From Prinia subflava (lineage: Eukaryota > Chordata > Aves > Passeriformes > Cisticolidae): 64,000 nucleotides of DNA. The notes below the pieces were generated by a model. That model ran no database searches. It worked only from the letters and a program-made list of their open reading frames with translations, and was not told the origin of the DNA. Of this stretch, positions 1-12,186 are shown piece by piece. A program made the position numbers and the translations under genes. The stretch covers positions 69,244,322 to 69,308,321 of the forward strand of contig NC_086250.1 in assembly GCF_021018805.1 (NCBI RefSeq). Direction: 5' to 3'. Within the stretch, counting starts at the first letter, position 1. Each line of letters opens with the position of its first letter.

Positions 1-2156
1 AGATGGATTTTTCACTTACAAGTGTCACTTAAAGAAAAATTAAAATTTCCATGCAAATATATGCCTGATCATAGAAAAGGATGGAATTTAAAATAAAGGT
101 TTTCCTCCTCCTGTTGCCTGCTGTACAGGAAACATTTGCAGTGACAGAAAATTTACCTTTAACACCCTGTTCTGTGTATCAAGACCAGAATGCAGATATT
201 CTGGGTGTTCTATCCAGATATTGTTTTGTTGTAAGTCATTGTTTTTACATCAAAACAACTGCTGTGAACTTCCAGTGAAAATTCTGTGTATTCTGGTAAT
301 CACATTTTTTGTTGACATAAACCATTTCAGTCAATCTGAAACAAAGAAACTAAATGAGTTTAGAACCTTTTTCTGTTTCAGTTGTTTTGCTCTGCTGTGC
401 AAAATATCATAATTATTATAAAGTGATCCACTGCTGTCTTCATCAACACATCTTGCGTACAATATAAAATCTTTATATCAAAGATTTTATTACTTAGACA
501 GGAATTATATCAACTTCTTTATAGAAATGGGAATAATTTTAGCAGTATAAGGTATCTTTACATGGCAGCCCTTTGCTTTAAGGAATCACAGTTTAATTGA
601 TGCTAATTGAGAAACAGTCATTTCCCTGTCAAAAGAGGAAAAGCCACCTACTCTCTGAGGAAGATATTTTGCTTCATCTTTATTTGCTGAATTTGTATGC
701 GCTTTGGCACACCTTGGGACTCCAGAATTAAGCTGAATTAAACTTGCAAGGCTGTGGGGCCAACACTGAAATTCTTGGCCCCAGGTGAATTTTGACAGTG
801 CTGTGAGCCAGTGGCAGAGGCAGCCTCAATCTGAACAGGTGTGGTTCTGAGGTTGCAGGTCTCAGATGGGTTAGTTTGAAACACAAACCACAGGGAGGAC
901 ACTCCCACTTCTGGAAAAAGGCTGGAGTCTCCCCAGTAAATCCACACAAGATTTCAGCTGCAGTGAGGAGAAGAAAAGTTATGAATGGAGCCAGGGGGAA
1001 AGTTTCAAAACCCGAGACACTGAATTCTTTGAGGAAAGATTGGTTCTTTTTTTCACATCCATCCCTGTTGCCACAAGGTACACAAGAAAAATTGTTTTCA
1101 GAAAAGGGACACATCCAGGGCCATGTCATTTTCCACCAATGAATTCATTTACTTAATTAAGAATGAGTATCTTCATATTTCCATTATTTCAAATTTCCAA
1201 GTTAGCAAAGCCTGTAAGATTTTGCTATTAAGCTTGTCCACACTTCAACATTTACATTTGCATCTCTTTTTCTGGTACATTATTCATTAGCTTATTTATC
1301 TATCTTTTTAATTTTTATGCCCATCTGCTTAATTATCTTCTTAGAGAGATTATCAATGCCTTCCATTTTCTTTGATGTGAGTTTCAAAAGGGACAATGAG
1401 CTTAGAGACAACCATCATTTCAGCCATTTCCATGACATGCCTTGTCCTTTGACCAGCTTGGCAATCATCTGACCCCCCTGCTGACCTTTGCATAATTACC
1501 TATCCAATTTCCTTATCACCATTCTCCCTTTCAGTTCCTAAAAGCAATATAGCTGTGGTCACTGCCAAAGTCACGGTGACCTTGTTAGGAATCCTTCTAT
1601 TGCCCTAATGAGATAACCAATTAATCACTTATTCCTTTATCTCAATCTCAAGTAATTTCTAAAACTCCTGTTATGTCTTCTTTTTTGTTTTGACTAAATG
1701 TTAATTAACTTGACAAACTTTGCCTCTTTTGCATTCACCCATCATTTAAAACAATAAAATAGATCTGAATATTTTTGTTCCTACATTTTCTCCAAGTGTT
1801 CAGAAAGATGAGTTACTTTCCAGATTAATTTTTTTGCTCTACTATGTAGTCTTTAAACAAGCACAAAGTCTCAGGAAATTGTGTGAAAGAAAATTCTGTG
1901 AAGCTAATCCACAAATAATCCACAGTAATAAATATCAAGGTTTTTCTGAAAAATTTGTACTTCAGCTTGCTTTCAAGCTTCTGGAGGATATTCTACCTGC
2001 CTTCCCTGCTGATTTCCTAAGCCTTTCAAAAACTCCAGGAGAAACAGGGGGACCACTCCTGGAGACCACTAGAGAAAACTGTAACTGTCAAAAAAATAAA
2101 TTTGTTACAGATTTGTCCATTTGGTATCCCTAACCCCTTCCTCTTTTTCTTAACTC
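1..2156. other. Unique non-coding sequence
   Basis: AT-rich unique sequence. All open frames are short, and the longest (about 130 codons, 728-1129 on the minus strand) has no recognisable domain and low-complexity hydrophobic content. A slightly GC-richer patch lies at about 740-1130. I see no repeat family that I can name here. Confidence 0.6.
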
Positions 2157-2181
2157 ACGGAAGTATGTTCCTTACTTCCGT
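2157..2181. repeat. Small perfect inverted repeat
   Basis: ACGGAAGTA (2157-2165) pairs perfectly with TACTTCCGT (2173-2181) across a 7-nt spacer. It contains a CpG in each arm, unusual in this CpG-poor background. The function is unknown and chance is possible. Confidence 0.6.
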
Positions 2182-2267
2182 AAGGAAATTCAGAGGAATT
2201 TGCCTCCATACAAACACTGCCTCAATTTAATTGTATCAAAGACCAGTGCAGAATGGATGCAGGGAAT

Positions 2268-2680
2268 ATCCACAGAGCCATAGATTTATAAAATCTGGGT
2301 TGGGAGGGTTAGACACCATCAAGTTCCAACCCCCTGCCATGGGCAGGGACACCTTTCACAATCCCAGGTTGCTCAGAGCCCCGTCCAACCTGGCCTTGGA
2401 CACTTCCAGGGATGGAGCACCCAGAGCTTCTCAGGGAAACTTGTGCCAGTGCTTCATCACCTGTGAAGTAAAAAATCTCTTCCTAACATGCAACCTAAAC
2501 CCACCCTCTTTCATTTTAAAATCCTTGCCCCTTGTCCTGTCACTCTCTCTTTATATAAAAAGTCACTCTCTCTCCTTTTTATATGCCCTGTTAAGGTACT
2601 GGAAAGGCACAGTGCTGTCTCCCCAAAGCCTTCTCTTTATGGTCAACAATCTCACCTTTCTAAGCTTGTGTTCCAGCCAT
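2268..2680 (-). mobile_element. CR1 LINE 3' fragment
   Basis: The plus strand reads as the reverse complement of a CR1 3' end. A degraded octamer tail (about 2275-2300) is followed by the conserved blocks 'CAAGTTCCAACCCCCTGCCA', 'TGGGCAGGGACACCTTTCAC', 'CCAACCTGGCCTTGGACACT', 'TTCCAGGGATGGAGCACCCA' and the 'CCTTGTCCTGTCACT' block near 2530. The element therefore lies on the minus strand, with its 3' end at the left and 5' truncation near 2680. About 410 bp survive, which makes it one of the longest and least decayed CR1 copies here. The open frame at 2231-2686 is only a read-through of this copy. Its truncated 5' end abuts the AAAAAG microsatellite. Confidence 0.93.
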
Positions 2681-2694
2681 AAATAATGGAAAAA

Positions 2695-2928
2695 AAAGAG
2701 AAAAGAAAAACGAAAAAAGAAAAAGAAAAAAGAAAAAAAAAATAAAGAAAAAGAAAAGAAAAAGAAAAAGAAAAAGAAAAAGAAAAAGAAAAAGAAAAAG
2801 AAAAAGAAAAAGAAAAAGAAAAAGAAAAAGAAAAAGAAAAAGAAAAAGAAAAAGAAAAAGAAAAAGAAAAAGAAAAAGAAAAAGAAAAAGAAAAAGAAAA
2901 AGAAAAAGAAAAAGAAAAAGAAAAAAGA

Positions 2929-2960
<32 letters not shown>

Positions 2961-2962
2961 AT
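2695..2962. repeat. (AAAAAG)n hexanucleotide microsatellite
   Basis: A pure polypurine tract on the plus strand apart from a few early interruptions. About 28 uninterrupted hexamer units run from 2758 to about 2925, flanked by irregular A-rich variants (AAAAG, A8-A11 runs). The mirror-symmetric purine strand makes it a candidate H-DNA (triplex) former. Long Phe/Ser-rich frames on the opposite strand are artefacts of the repeat. Confidence 0.97.
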
Positions 2963-4540
2963 CTGTCAACTCCATATAAGTTCAACAGAGTGGATTAAGG
3001 AGATCTTCATGCCAAAACAATCCCAGCTGTTGATGTGCAGCATCAGTCCAGGTATTTATAGCCACAACCACATTTGTGCTGTTTTCAGCTTGGTTTGATA
3101 AGCTTTAAATGCACAGATATAAAAGTCAGCTCAGCTGTCCCTGGCCTGTATCTGCTCCCAGGTCAGATTCCAGGGGTGACTCGTGAGGAGCCAGCTCAGG
3201 TGTATGCAGCCACAGGATATGCATTCCTGGGGAGAAGCTGAGTGAGGCTGGGAGTGCAGGATCCAGCATGTTGTTAGGGATATCAGGCAGGCTGGCTTTC
3301 ACAGAAAAGACTCTCATGGAAAGGAATATCTTCCAGGAAAGTCAGGTGAGACAGGCATTCCATAGTCTTTTCATCTGAGTCTCAGACAAGTCATTACAAC
3401 AAAAAAATTGAAGTGAAACCTTTTGATAGATATATACAAATTTTGAAGTCGTAAAGGACTATTCTGATTCTTCACTCTGATCTATGAATAGCAGTGTCGT
3501 GGGCTCTTACTACACCCCCATCAGACTCTGCCATCCCAGAATATATGCCTTGAAAGAAGAAAAGTCTCACCAACAAAATTTCTCTGCAGCAAGTACTCTT
3601 AATTTCGCCATGAATCCCTCCAAAAACTGCACATAAACAAAGTCAGCAGATGTTAAATGTATGATCAATAGGCAGAGGCTGTAACTGAACAGCATTCATC
3701 TCGCCTTCAAAACTGACATACTCGTGGAAGGAAACAGTGCCAAAACAAATACAAGCAAAGCAATAGCCTGGAAATACTTTAAACACATTATTTGAATTCT
3801 CAGAAGTATCATTTTTAAACTTAAAGTAAACATTGGCATGTAAACCTAACAGTCTGCGTAATCCAGTCTTGAAGTGTAACTTTATTTGTTATGGGGATTT
3901 GCTCGAGGAAAGGGGAGGGAGGGAGAGGTGGGAAAATAAAATAAAATAACACCCCTTCTTCCAAAAAATCCTCCTCCTACTACAAAGAGGAACTGTGTTT
4001 TTTCTGCAGTGCTGCAAACGTTTCACAAGGTCATGGAAGTGGCTGTCTCAAGCTGCTTCAGCAGTTTGGGAGGAGGAGGGGTTGAATTGTTGTGCACTTG
4101 GACGTTCCCTTGGCACACTGGGATGGGGAGCCCTTGTCAGTCAGAGGCTGGGATGTGCCAGATTCCCACCCTCACCAGCACAGGAGCTGGGCTCTGTGGG
4201 ATTATTCTCATGTGAGGGAGGAAGGGCCACAGCTCTCCTTCTTTGGGAGCCTCTGGTGTCATGCTGTGGCCCAGCAGCTTTTCCTGAAATAGTGCTGGCT
4301 TCTGGCAATCTCCAAATAAAGTCTTCACTCAACAGGGGAACAAAAGCCTCTGAGGACTGTAGCCAGGATGTGCTATTAAATGGGAGATGTTGCAGGCACC
4401 TTTTCCAGCTGAGAGAGGAATGAGGAGAAACATACCCAAAATATTTTAACAAGAGATGACTGGCAGAACAGCCCTCCCTTACTGGGGATCAATTTTATGC
4501 ACTAGGGAAAAAAAAAACAAACCCAAAACCTTTGTACAAT
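2963..4540. other. Unique non-coding sequence with GC-richer patches
   Basis: No recognisable gene. Two patches are GC-richer than the background (about 3125-3350 and 3995-4430). Open frames there overlap on both strands, reach at most 142 codons and show no recognisable domains. A purine-rich stretch GGGGAGGGAGGGAG lies near 3911. The patches could be degraded LTR or other old repeats, but I cannot name a family. Confidence 0.5.
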
Positions 4541-4795
4541 AATAGAATCATTAAGGTAGGAAAAGTCCCCTATGATCAAGGAGTCCAGCCCCTAACCCAA
4601 GACCATCTAGTCCACCACTGTCACTGTGTCCCCAAGTGCCACATCTACCCATTTTTTAAATATCTCCAGAGATGGTGACTCAATTTTCCTGGTCGGACTG
4701 TTCCAAGGCTTGACAACTCTTTCCATGAAGATTTTTTTTCCTAATATTCAGTCTAAATCTCTTCTAACATAGCTTGAGGCTGTTTATGATTTTTT
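4541..4795 (-). mobile_element. CR1 LINE 3' fragment (second subfamily)
   Basis: It begins with 'AATAGAATCATTAAGGTAGG', then shows the blocks 'CCATCTAGTCCACCACTGTC', 'CCCCAAGTGCCACATCTACC', 'TCTCCAGAGATGGTGACTCA' and 'CTGTTCCAAGGCTTGACAAC', ending in a decayed 'CCTAATATTCAGTCTAAATC' region. The 'GTGTCCCCAAGTGCCACATC' motif assigns it to a different CR1 subfamily from the copy at 2268 and to the same one as the copy at 22012. It is clearly diverged, so it is an old copy. Confidence 0.9.
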
Positions 4796-6151
4796 CCCAT
4801 CTGCATACTAGCCAATAATGGGGATTAACTAATAAAGTGGATGAGTCTTCTTGGCTTTATAGGCATTAATTTTTCATATCGATGGAGTTATCTGACTTTC
4901 AGAACTCAATCTTCCTTGATCATATTTTGCTTTGACTGTATCATCTTCACTGCAAAACTAAAACTTTATTTTATTATTAATTTAATATTGTGGCTATTGG
5001 TATACTCTTGTACACCATTTATACTCACTGTCTCAAAAACAGAGGTTCACTTTATATATCTAAGATTGAAATGCTTAGTTGAAGCTTATTATCTAGATTA
5101 TGCCTCTGGACAGAGATTTAGGAAAAATATATAAACAAATTCATTCTGTCCTGAGGTATTTTAATAAAAAGAGTGGCAGCCCACTGCTTAGAGATTGGCC
5201 TGGCCCCAGTCAGCTGATGGTAGTAATTCATTTTGTATCACTTCTTTTCTATATTCTCTTATAATCACTGTTATTTCTCCTTGCTTTTCTGTTGTGTTAA
5301 ATTTTATCTCAACCCATGAGTTTTACCCTTTTTCCAATTCTTTCCCCCATCCCACGGAGGGTAGTGAGTGAGCAGCTCTGTGTGTTCAGCTGCCTGCTGC
5401 CTTAAACCACAAACTGCTCAGTACAGAAAATCAAGGAGAATTTGTCTCCAATTAATATTGAATAATTAAATATTCATTGAAACAAAGAGACAAACTGGTT
5501 AAGTAGTTAATGCTTCTGTATAGATCACATGCAAGATTGTATTTTAAGTCTCTGCCTTAATGACTCTTTAATTATTTATAGAAAATGGAAGCACTTCAAT
5601 GGCAAGTTCAGAGAGACACCTGCCTCCACACTGTCACTGTCACAGGAACTCAGCCAGTTCCCTGGTTTTGTGGTCCTTATCTGGACTGTGGAAATATGAG
5701 GCTGAGTTCTAGATCTCACAAGAGGAGGACTTGAAGTTAGAGTCCTTCCATTCTTGGTGAGTCTCAGAAGGCATCACGCATGTGAAGATGGACATTGGCA
5801 TCCTCCTCCAAATTTCTAAACCAGGAATTGTTTTTAATTCCTTTAAACAAGGAGTTTATTCTACATTGTCCCAATGCAGAATAGAGAAGAGGGTGTGGGG
5901 GGGAAAATCAAAATTAAAAAGGAAAGTTATATCCAGTGTTTTCAAATCTTGGCAGCTCCTGGTTTCATTTTTAACCTGAGATACTCAGCACTACTTTTGA
6001 ACAGCAATATATTTTCATAAGGTGAATGCAGCCTCACAAACTACTGAGTGACCAGAAGCATTTGCTATGATTGAAAGAATATGACAGAAGATTATTTAAG
6101 GAAAAGGCAAAAAAATATTTTATATCCCACCCTTTCTTCCCTTCCCCACTT

Positions 6152-6155
<4 letters not shown>
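4796..6155. other. Unique non-coding sequence
   Basis: AT-rich, with a slightly GC-richer patch at about 5340-5420. No repeats or genes recognised. Open frames are under 100 codons. Confidence 0.55.

Positions 6156-6183
<28 letters not shown>
6156..6183. repeat. Poly(A) run, 28 nt
   Basis: A 28-nt homopolymer preceded by a pyrimidine-rich stretch (TTTCTTCCCTTCCCCACTTT). No retroposed body is recognisable upstream. Confidence 0.95.
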
Positions 6184-6184
<1 letters not shown>

Positions 6185-8480
6185 AATTAGAAGAGAAGAA
6201 AACAAAAACTCAGCCTAAGTGAAAGCCAACTCACCTCAGGAAAATAATTTGGCACCAGCCTTTATCGACAGCTGCACTTCACTGCAGCACCTGTGTGTAT
6301 CATTGCAAGTGATGAATGACTGGGAGGCTGTTTTGTGTTAGTGAAACACGTTGTGGCAAAGCTTGTATTTATATTTACAGGATAAGTTTGAGTTGGACCT
6401 CTCTTACGAGACTCAGATCTTGGTGGTTAAGGTGGGATGTATTGGCTGTGTAGATGTTATTAAACTCAGGAATGTCTCCAGATTTTAAGGTCTGAGTAGA
6501 TACATTGGCCATGTTCCAACTTGGTGTTAGGGTGAGAATGTCTCCACCCTATCCCAAAGTTCTGGTTTCATTGATCACAGTGATTTTGATAAACAGTTAA
6601 ATGTGGGGGTCTGTGCAAAAAAAGGGAAAAAATATATGGGAAGTGATGATCTCACTGAATAGAACAAACTTCTGTAGAATTCAAAAGTAATCATGTTTTT
6701 TGATACAAATTTAAAAATAACTTCAGGGAAAGAAGGTGGAGAGTGGAAAAGGAACTAAAAGAAAAAGTAAAATCATCTTATTACTGTATTTCAAAATGGC
6801 ATTTTCACAAAGGGATTAACTTGCATCAGGGAAGAATCTTAAAAGAAGGATAAATAATAAACTAGCCAAACATAAGGCATTGGACAAAACACTTGTCCAC
6901 TAAAACTATAGAATTGTTTCACACACAAAAAGAAAAGAAATTCTTTTGGATTAATCCGAGCTGAAAATACTTTTTCTGGAGATTTTTGTTTTTCTCATTA
7001 AGTTGAAAGCTCTTCGTATTTGTACTGCTTTAAGATATTTATTTCCAGAAGATTACTTCAAATCCCATTGAGATCAGCAAAAGACTATCAGGTGACATTA
7101 GTTATTGTTCATTTGAAGTCCATGAGATTAAACCTTTTCTTGTTTTTTCTGTAACTTTGTGAAAGTTCTGTGTTTTCAAAGCCAGAGAATCTTCTACATC
7201 TGGTTCTTCTTTTTCTTTTCTTTATTGCATTTTGGAGAGATTATAAATGTTAATAGTTTCAAATTACTTATGGAAAACAAGACAAAACACACAAAAGCTT
7301 TCTTCTCTCAGTAGTTCTTATTTTGGGGATATATTTGACTTAACATTATCATAATGCTGGAATTATGGATTCTTGGCTGGTAGAAATTGCAAAAATCTAA
7401 TTGATGGATCAACAACAGTTAATACTCTTAGAGTCTGCTTCACCATTTCTTCCAAGTCAGATTGTCACAGAACACAGACCAGGCACAAAACAGGACTAAT
7501 ATTTATTTAACTAACGTGTACTGATTCCAAGATACAAGAATGAATTTGCTGTGCATCAGTTCTGTTACCCAAGCTGTTTTCCCAGACACCAATATTTAGA
7601 TTTTTTTTAATGTTTCCACCAATATTTTAATAGAAATAATGTGATCAGTAATTAACAGGTATTTATTTTCATTTTTCTACTTATTGGTGAGGGTTTCAGT
7701 TGGTAAATATTGTTCATCAGTACAGGATAACACACCCATAATAATTATTTTTTTTTCTCAGTTTCTGACTATTATTAAAAATGATCACATATGTTGTTAA
7801 GTACCAATAAAAAAATTCCTGTAATCTAAAGTCCAGCAGGAAGTTCAATTTTTGACATGCACTAAGATGTCCCAAACACGTCCTGACTTCCACTTATCCT
7901 CCAATTTACTCAGCTGAGTTGTTCAAATGTACAACTGAGTTTGTCACAGTTAAAATCTTATGCTTATAAAGACATCTTTTTCTGTCATTAGGATTGTTTC
8001 TCCATCTTTCTCTTCATATGTATACATGCACACACATATACAGGTATTTTAACTTGAAGGTTAATAAAGTTCCTTTAAATAAGGAATAAGTTTCTTTTTC
8101 TTAACTGTAAAGAAAAACTTCCCAGCCAAAAATGTATTTCAATCTGATCAAAACTGACTTGTACACTCTCTTTTACACTATGTACTTATAGTATACGTAT
8201 TGACAAATAATTAAGAATTAAAATAAAAATATATTTTATTCAGAAATTATAAAATTCAATTGCTTATATTTACAGAAAAACAATTTAAAAATTAATTTCT
8301 TATAAATGTTGGTCTAGTCTATAAATTAATTTTCATTATGAAGTTCTCATGATAGAGTTACTGTTATCAAAGATAGTTGAATCCAAAGACCTAATTTTTC
8401 TCAAAGTTTATATTTGAAAATTAAAATAGAATATATTATTATTAATAATGGAGATTATACTATTATTTTTTACAAATGGT
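6184..8480. other. Very AT-rich unique sequence
   Basis: No open frame of note in over 2 kb. AT content rises to its highest around 8190-8480, which is dominated by AT words. No repeat family recognised. Confidence 0.55.
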
Positions 8481-8800
8481 CTTTCATTTTGTCCATTTTT
8501 CAAGGTAATCCTTGTGTTACACAAATAATTCCTTGGGAGGATGAGATAAATTTGCCTAATTGCTACAGGTGTGATATTTGCAAATGAAGTGATTGCTTTA
8601 AAACGGGTCTGATGCCTGCCACTGGTGTCAAGGGATTTCTCTATTTGCCTGGATCTAATTATGCTGAAGGTAATCTCAAATGCAGTTAACTATTTCTCCC
8701 TCTTTTGTACAACAAGAGAAAATTAGCTGCTTAATTAATAATGACTTCTTCTTGATTTTACCAAAACCAGAAGTGTGTGTTGGTGCTTTAAATAATTACC
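8481..8800. other. Candidate conserved non-coding element
   Basis: Inference only. The stretch has non-repetitive, moderate-complexity texture with homeodomain-like AT cores (TAATTA, TTAATTAATAATGA), an absence of recognisable repeats and no frame usage. These features resemble developmental enhancers in vertebrate gene deserts. No alignment was available, so this is a pointer and not a call. Confidence 0.2.
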
Positions 8801-10053
8801 ATGTTTGAGGTTTGGTGTAAGTTTGTTTGCTTGCAAAATGCTGCACTTGTTTTTATTGAAAGTCTACATGCAGTAGTTGAGATCATCTTCCCCAACCAAG
8901 AGCAATTTATTCCAGGTCACTCATCAGACACAATCTTTGGGATCCAAGGAGGACAGGCAGGAGTGCACCACTTCTATGATCTGCTTACAGGACACACATG
9001 GAATAATGCTTGAGTTAATGGTGAATTAAATAGGTTTGAGACCAATTTGGATGCATTGTTTCAAAATCTGAACTTGAGTTTTAGCTAATTATGGTACTGA
9101 GGGACCAAAGTGTTCCCCAACACTTCAGTGTCTGAGCACCTTCTGTACACCAAACCATGGATCTGCAGGGTTGTGATTTCTGCTTTACTGCAAGGAATTC
9201 ACATGGAATAAACCTTCTTTGACCTGTCAAACCTCCTCTGGAAAGGAGTGAAACCTGCTAAGACTGATTTGCACATGGAAGAGCAGTACAGGCATAGAGG
9301 GAACCACTCAACTCTCTTTCTGTGACTTTTTTGAAAGGATCAACTACATGGGCATTCACAACAACTCCCTGAGAAAGCAGACAGGACAGTAGTAATGTTA
9401 ATATAACTTTGTCCAAAATAAACTCTATTTTTGAGCATCAGTTTTACAGGAATTTCATTTCTTCCTCGGGACTGTTGATTATCTGCCACAGCCCATTTCT
9501 GTAAATCACCTAAAGGGCCTTCTCTACATGTGCTTTCTCAGGGTTATTCTCTTTGAAATGTACACATTTATGCATTATTAATTTATACCTTGCAATTATT
9601 AACCCTTGTTGTCTTACACTGGAAATTTGCTTTGTTTTCAAGCTGTGATGCCAAGTTATCCTGTCATTTTTTTAAAATAAAAATCATGGCATCTCTCTCC
9701 TGAAGCACTGCCATTTTGAAATCTCACACAAGCAGAACTTTCCTTGATGAGGAGTCAAATGGCCTTAGTGATTGATTGCAGGTTCTCAGCCATGATCATC
9801 CATAAATTCTTTTATATATATATTTTTTTTGTCTTAAACATATCCAGGATTTTCCTGATTCATACAGATTTAGCGTATTTGTCTCTGACTTAAGTTATGT
9901 TTTTCTTACTGCTGCAAGGATTTATTATTTTAATTTATAATTTATTTTTATTTGTGTATTATTATTAGAACAAGAACATATCACTATCTGATACAATTAC
10001 CAAATCTTTTAATGAAACCAAATTTCTATAAAAGAAATGGAAGAGTCAGATGC
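8801..10053. other. Unique non-coding sequence
   Basis: A 70-codon frame at 8801-9013 has no recognisable domain. An AT-rich stretch follows at 9800-10000 (TTTTATATATATATTTTTTT near 9810). No gene or named repeat. Confidence 0.5.
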
Positions 10054-10102
10054 AAAAAAAAAAAAAAAAATCTTGGGATATATATATATATGATATATAT
10101 AA
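10054..10102. repeat. Poly(A) and TA microsatellite pair
   Basis: A 17-nt A run (10054-10070) is followed after 8 nt by interrupted TA repeats (about 10079-10102). Confidence 0.93.
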
Positions 10103-12135
10103 TGTAAATATTTTTCTTTTACAATTTTTCTCTTCTGTTTCAGTTTCTTCACCCTCCCTCCCATCATTTTTGTATAAATTTTCAATTTGTTTCACTCCCT
10201 ATTCTTTTCTCTCTGTCCTCTTACTTATTCCTTTCTTAATGACCAAACTATGTTCAACTTTAGGTATATATACAGTTCTTTATGGCTTCAAGACAAAACA
10301 AGATTCTTTGCTCTTATTACAATACCCTGACTTTACAGCTTTTGAGGATGTTTGCTATATCACATAAACATTAATCTACTATGATTTTACTTTATAAGCA
10401 CATCTTCTATCGAGGATCTTTTATTATATATGAGGCAAACTGCAAATAGGCACTACTGAAGTTGGTAAAACCAGCCCACGATCTTTGGGACACTGCAGCT
10501 GGTTAGAGAAAACTTTCTAAAAATCCTCCATACCCTGGAGGTAGAATTTGTCAAGATGCTCACATAATTGAAATTTTCTATGGCTGTTAAGAACCAAGAG
10601 AATAGCAGCTCTTCCCTCCAAATGAAATCTCACTGCCAGATTTGTATGACATTTCATGATCCAAGCTTAATTTGTTATACATTGTTCCCAGAAGGTGAGA
10701 TGAGATTACATGGAGCCATACATTAGTTAGAAGATTTATTTTACACTTACCCACTCAAAGTTCCTTTCTAGTTATTCAAGCAGAATAGAGCGATCTTGAT
10801 TAGTTAATCTCTCTACATCAGCGTTTTTTCCACAGAGCACTTCACAGAAATGTTTTAAAATTTCACAATTAAAAAAGCAATTAAAAAGGATTATCAAAAT
10901 CAAAGTTGATCTTTAATTACTGCCTATATCTAGATCTTTATTCCATGATATACCAGATAAAATACTCTTAAAAATGCTTTGTTAATAGCTTTTTATTACT
11001 GAGAACATAGGAAATTTCAGTCTTTTGAGGCACGTCCCTTTTTAGATCAACTTCATTTTCAGGTTGTCATCTAAAACTTTATTTCCATCAATCTTGTCTT
11101 GCTCTAGCTGAGTAAGCCATTCCTTTATCTTCTGCCCACTGTGAGAATTGGCCACCTTGCAATGACTTGGGTAGTGTGGTCAAAGTGCTGCTGTAATTTC
11201 TCTAGTGGAAAATTGTTTTCTATCTCCACCTTAGTGAGCAAATCTTTCCTGACATCTCTTCAGTCAGGTCTCCCTCTGTGAATGCCTGCAATCAATTATT
11301 GGACATTTGGACTTCTAGAAATATTCAGGGAAATATTCAAGCGCTCTTTTTCCTCAGACTTGTGCTGACATAATGGTTTACTAAAAGTCTTTGCAGTTTA
11401 ACAGTTCTTGCTGAAAAATAGTTGTTGAGCAGAAGCAATAGCAGAATAGCAAAGGCTCTCCGAAGGTGATTTCAGCTTGAGTAGCTGTAGCATGTATATG
11501 AAAAGAAGAGAAAAGAATTAAAAATGCTGGTACCCAGGACAGCTCTGTGTTTGAATGTATTGAAGAATATTCTGAATAATAAAGGAAGGATTTTTTTTTG
11601 GTTGAAAAAAAATATTAAAAACAACAGCACATATATATAAACAGAGCTATCACTGGACTGAAAATATCACTACAGCGAAATTCCTGCTTGGTTCAATCAA
11701 CATCTTTTTTCTTGCTAACCTCAGACTGCAAGTGAATTATGGCTTCTTAAAAAGCCCGATTTCACATAGCTTTAATGTGAAAAATAGTGAGGGGGAGGCT
11801 CAGTTCACCAAATTTCAACAACATGAAAATTGCATCTTGTCTAATCGAGTCACCTAAGGCTTGAATCACACACCTCACAGTGTTGAGGGTCACCTGAGGT
11901 ATACACTTTCCTCAAGCAACCTGAAAGCAGACTTGGTTTCCAAAGTGTGGCACCAAAGATGTAAAATTATGAGGAATTTTATCTAATTTGGGTATCTTAA
12001 TCTAGGTGTCAGAGTCCCCACATTTTAGATTTCTATAAATAGTTGTCTGGATGTGAGTTGGGGGTCTGAGGTCAGGAAAGAGTTAGATAAATGCCAGGGA
12101 AAATAACAGAATGAGGTCAGCATAGAATAATAAAG

Positions 12136-12140
<5 letters not shown>
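10103..12140. other. AT-rich unique non-coding sequence
   Basis: No open frame of interest and no repeat family recognised. The T-rich start supports a 105-codon frame that is compositional only. Confidence 0.5.

Positions 12141-12141
<1 letters not shown>

Positions 12142-12181
<40 letters not shown>
12142..12181. repeat. (TA)20 microsatellite
   Basis: About 40 nt of uninterrupted TA dinucleotide, the longest pure TA array in the window. Such arrays are length-polymorphic and cruciform-prone. Confidence 0.98.

Positions 12182-12186
<5 letters not shown>

Noticed and set aside
2231..2686. 151-codon plus-strand frame
   Set aside because: It lies across the antisense of a CR1 3' untranslated fragment, so it is not a gene.
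2563..2985. Phe/Ser-rich minus-strand frames of 107-140 codons
   Set aside because: Pure translation of the (AAAAAG)n microsatellite.
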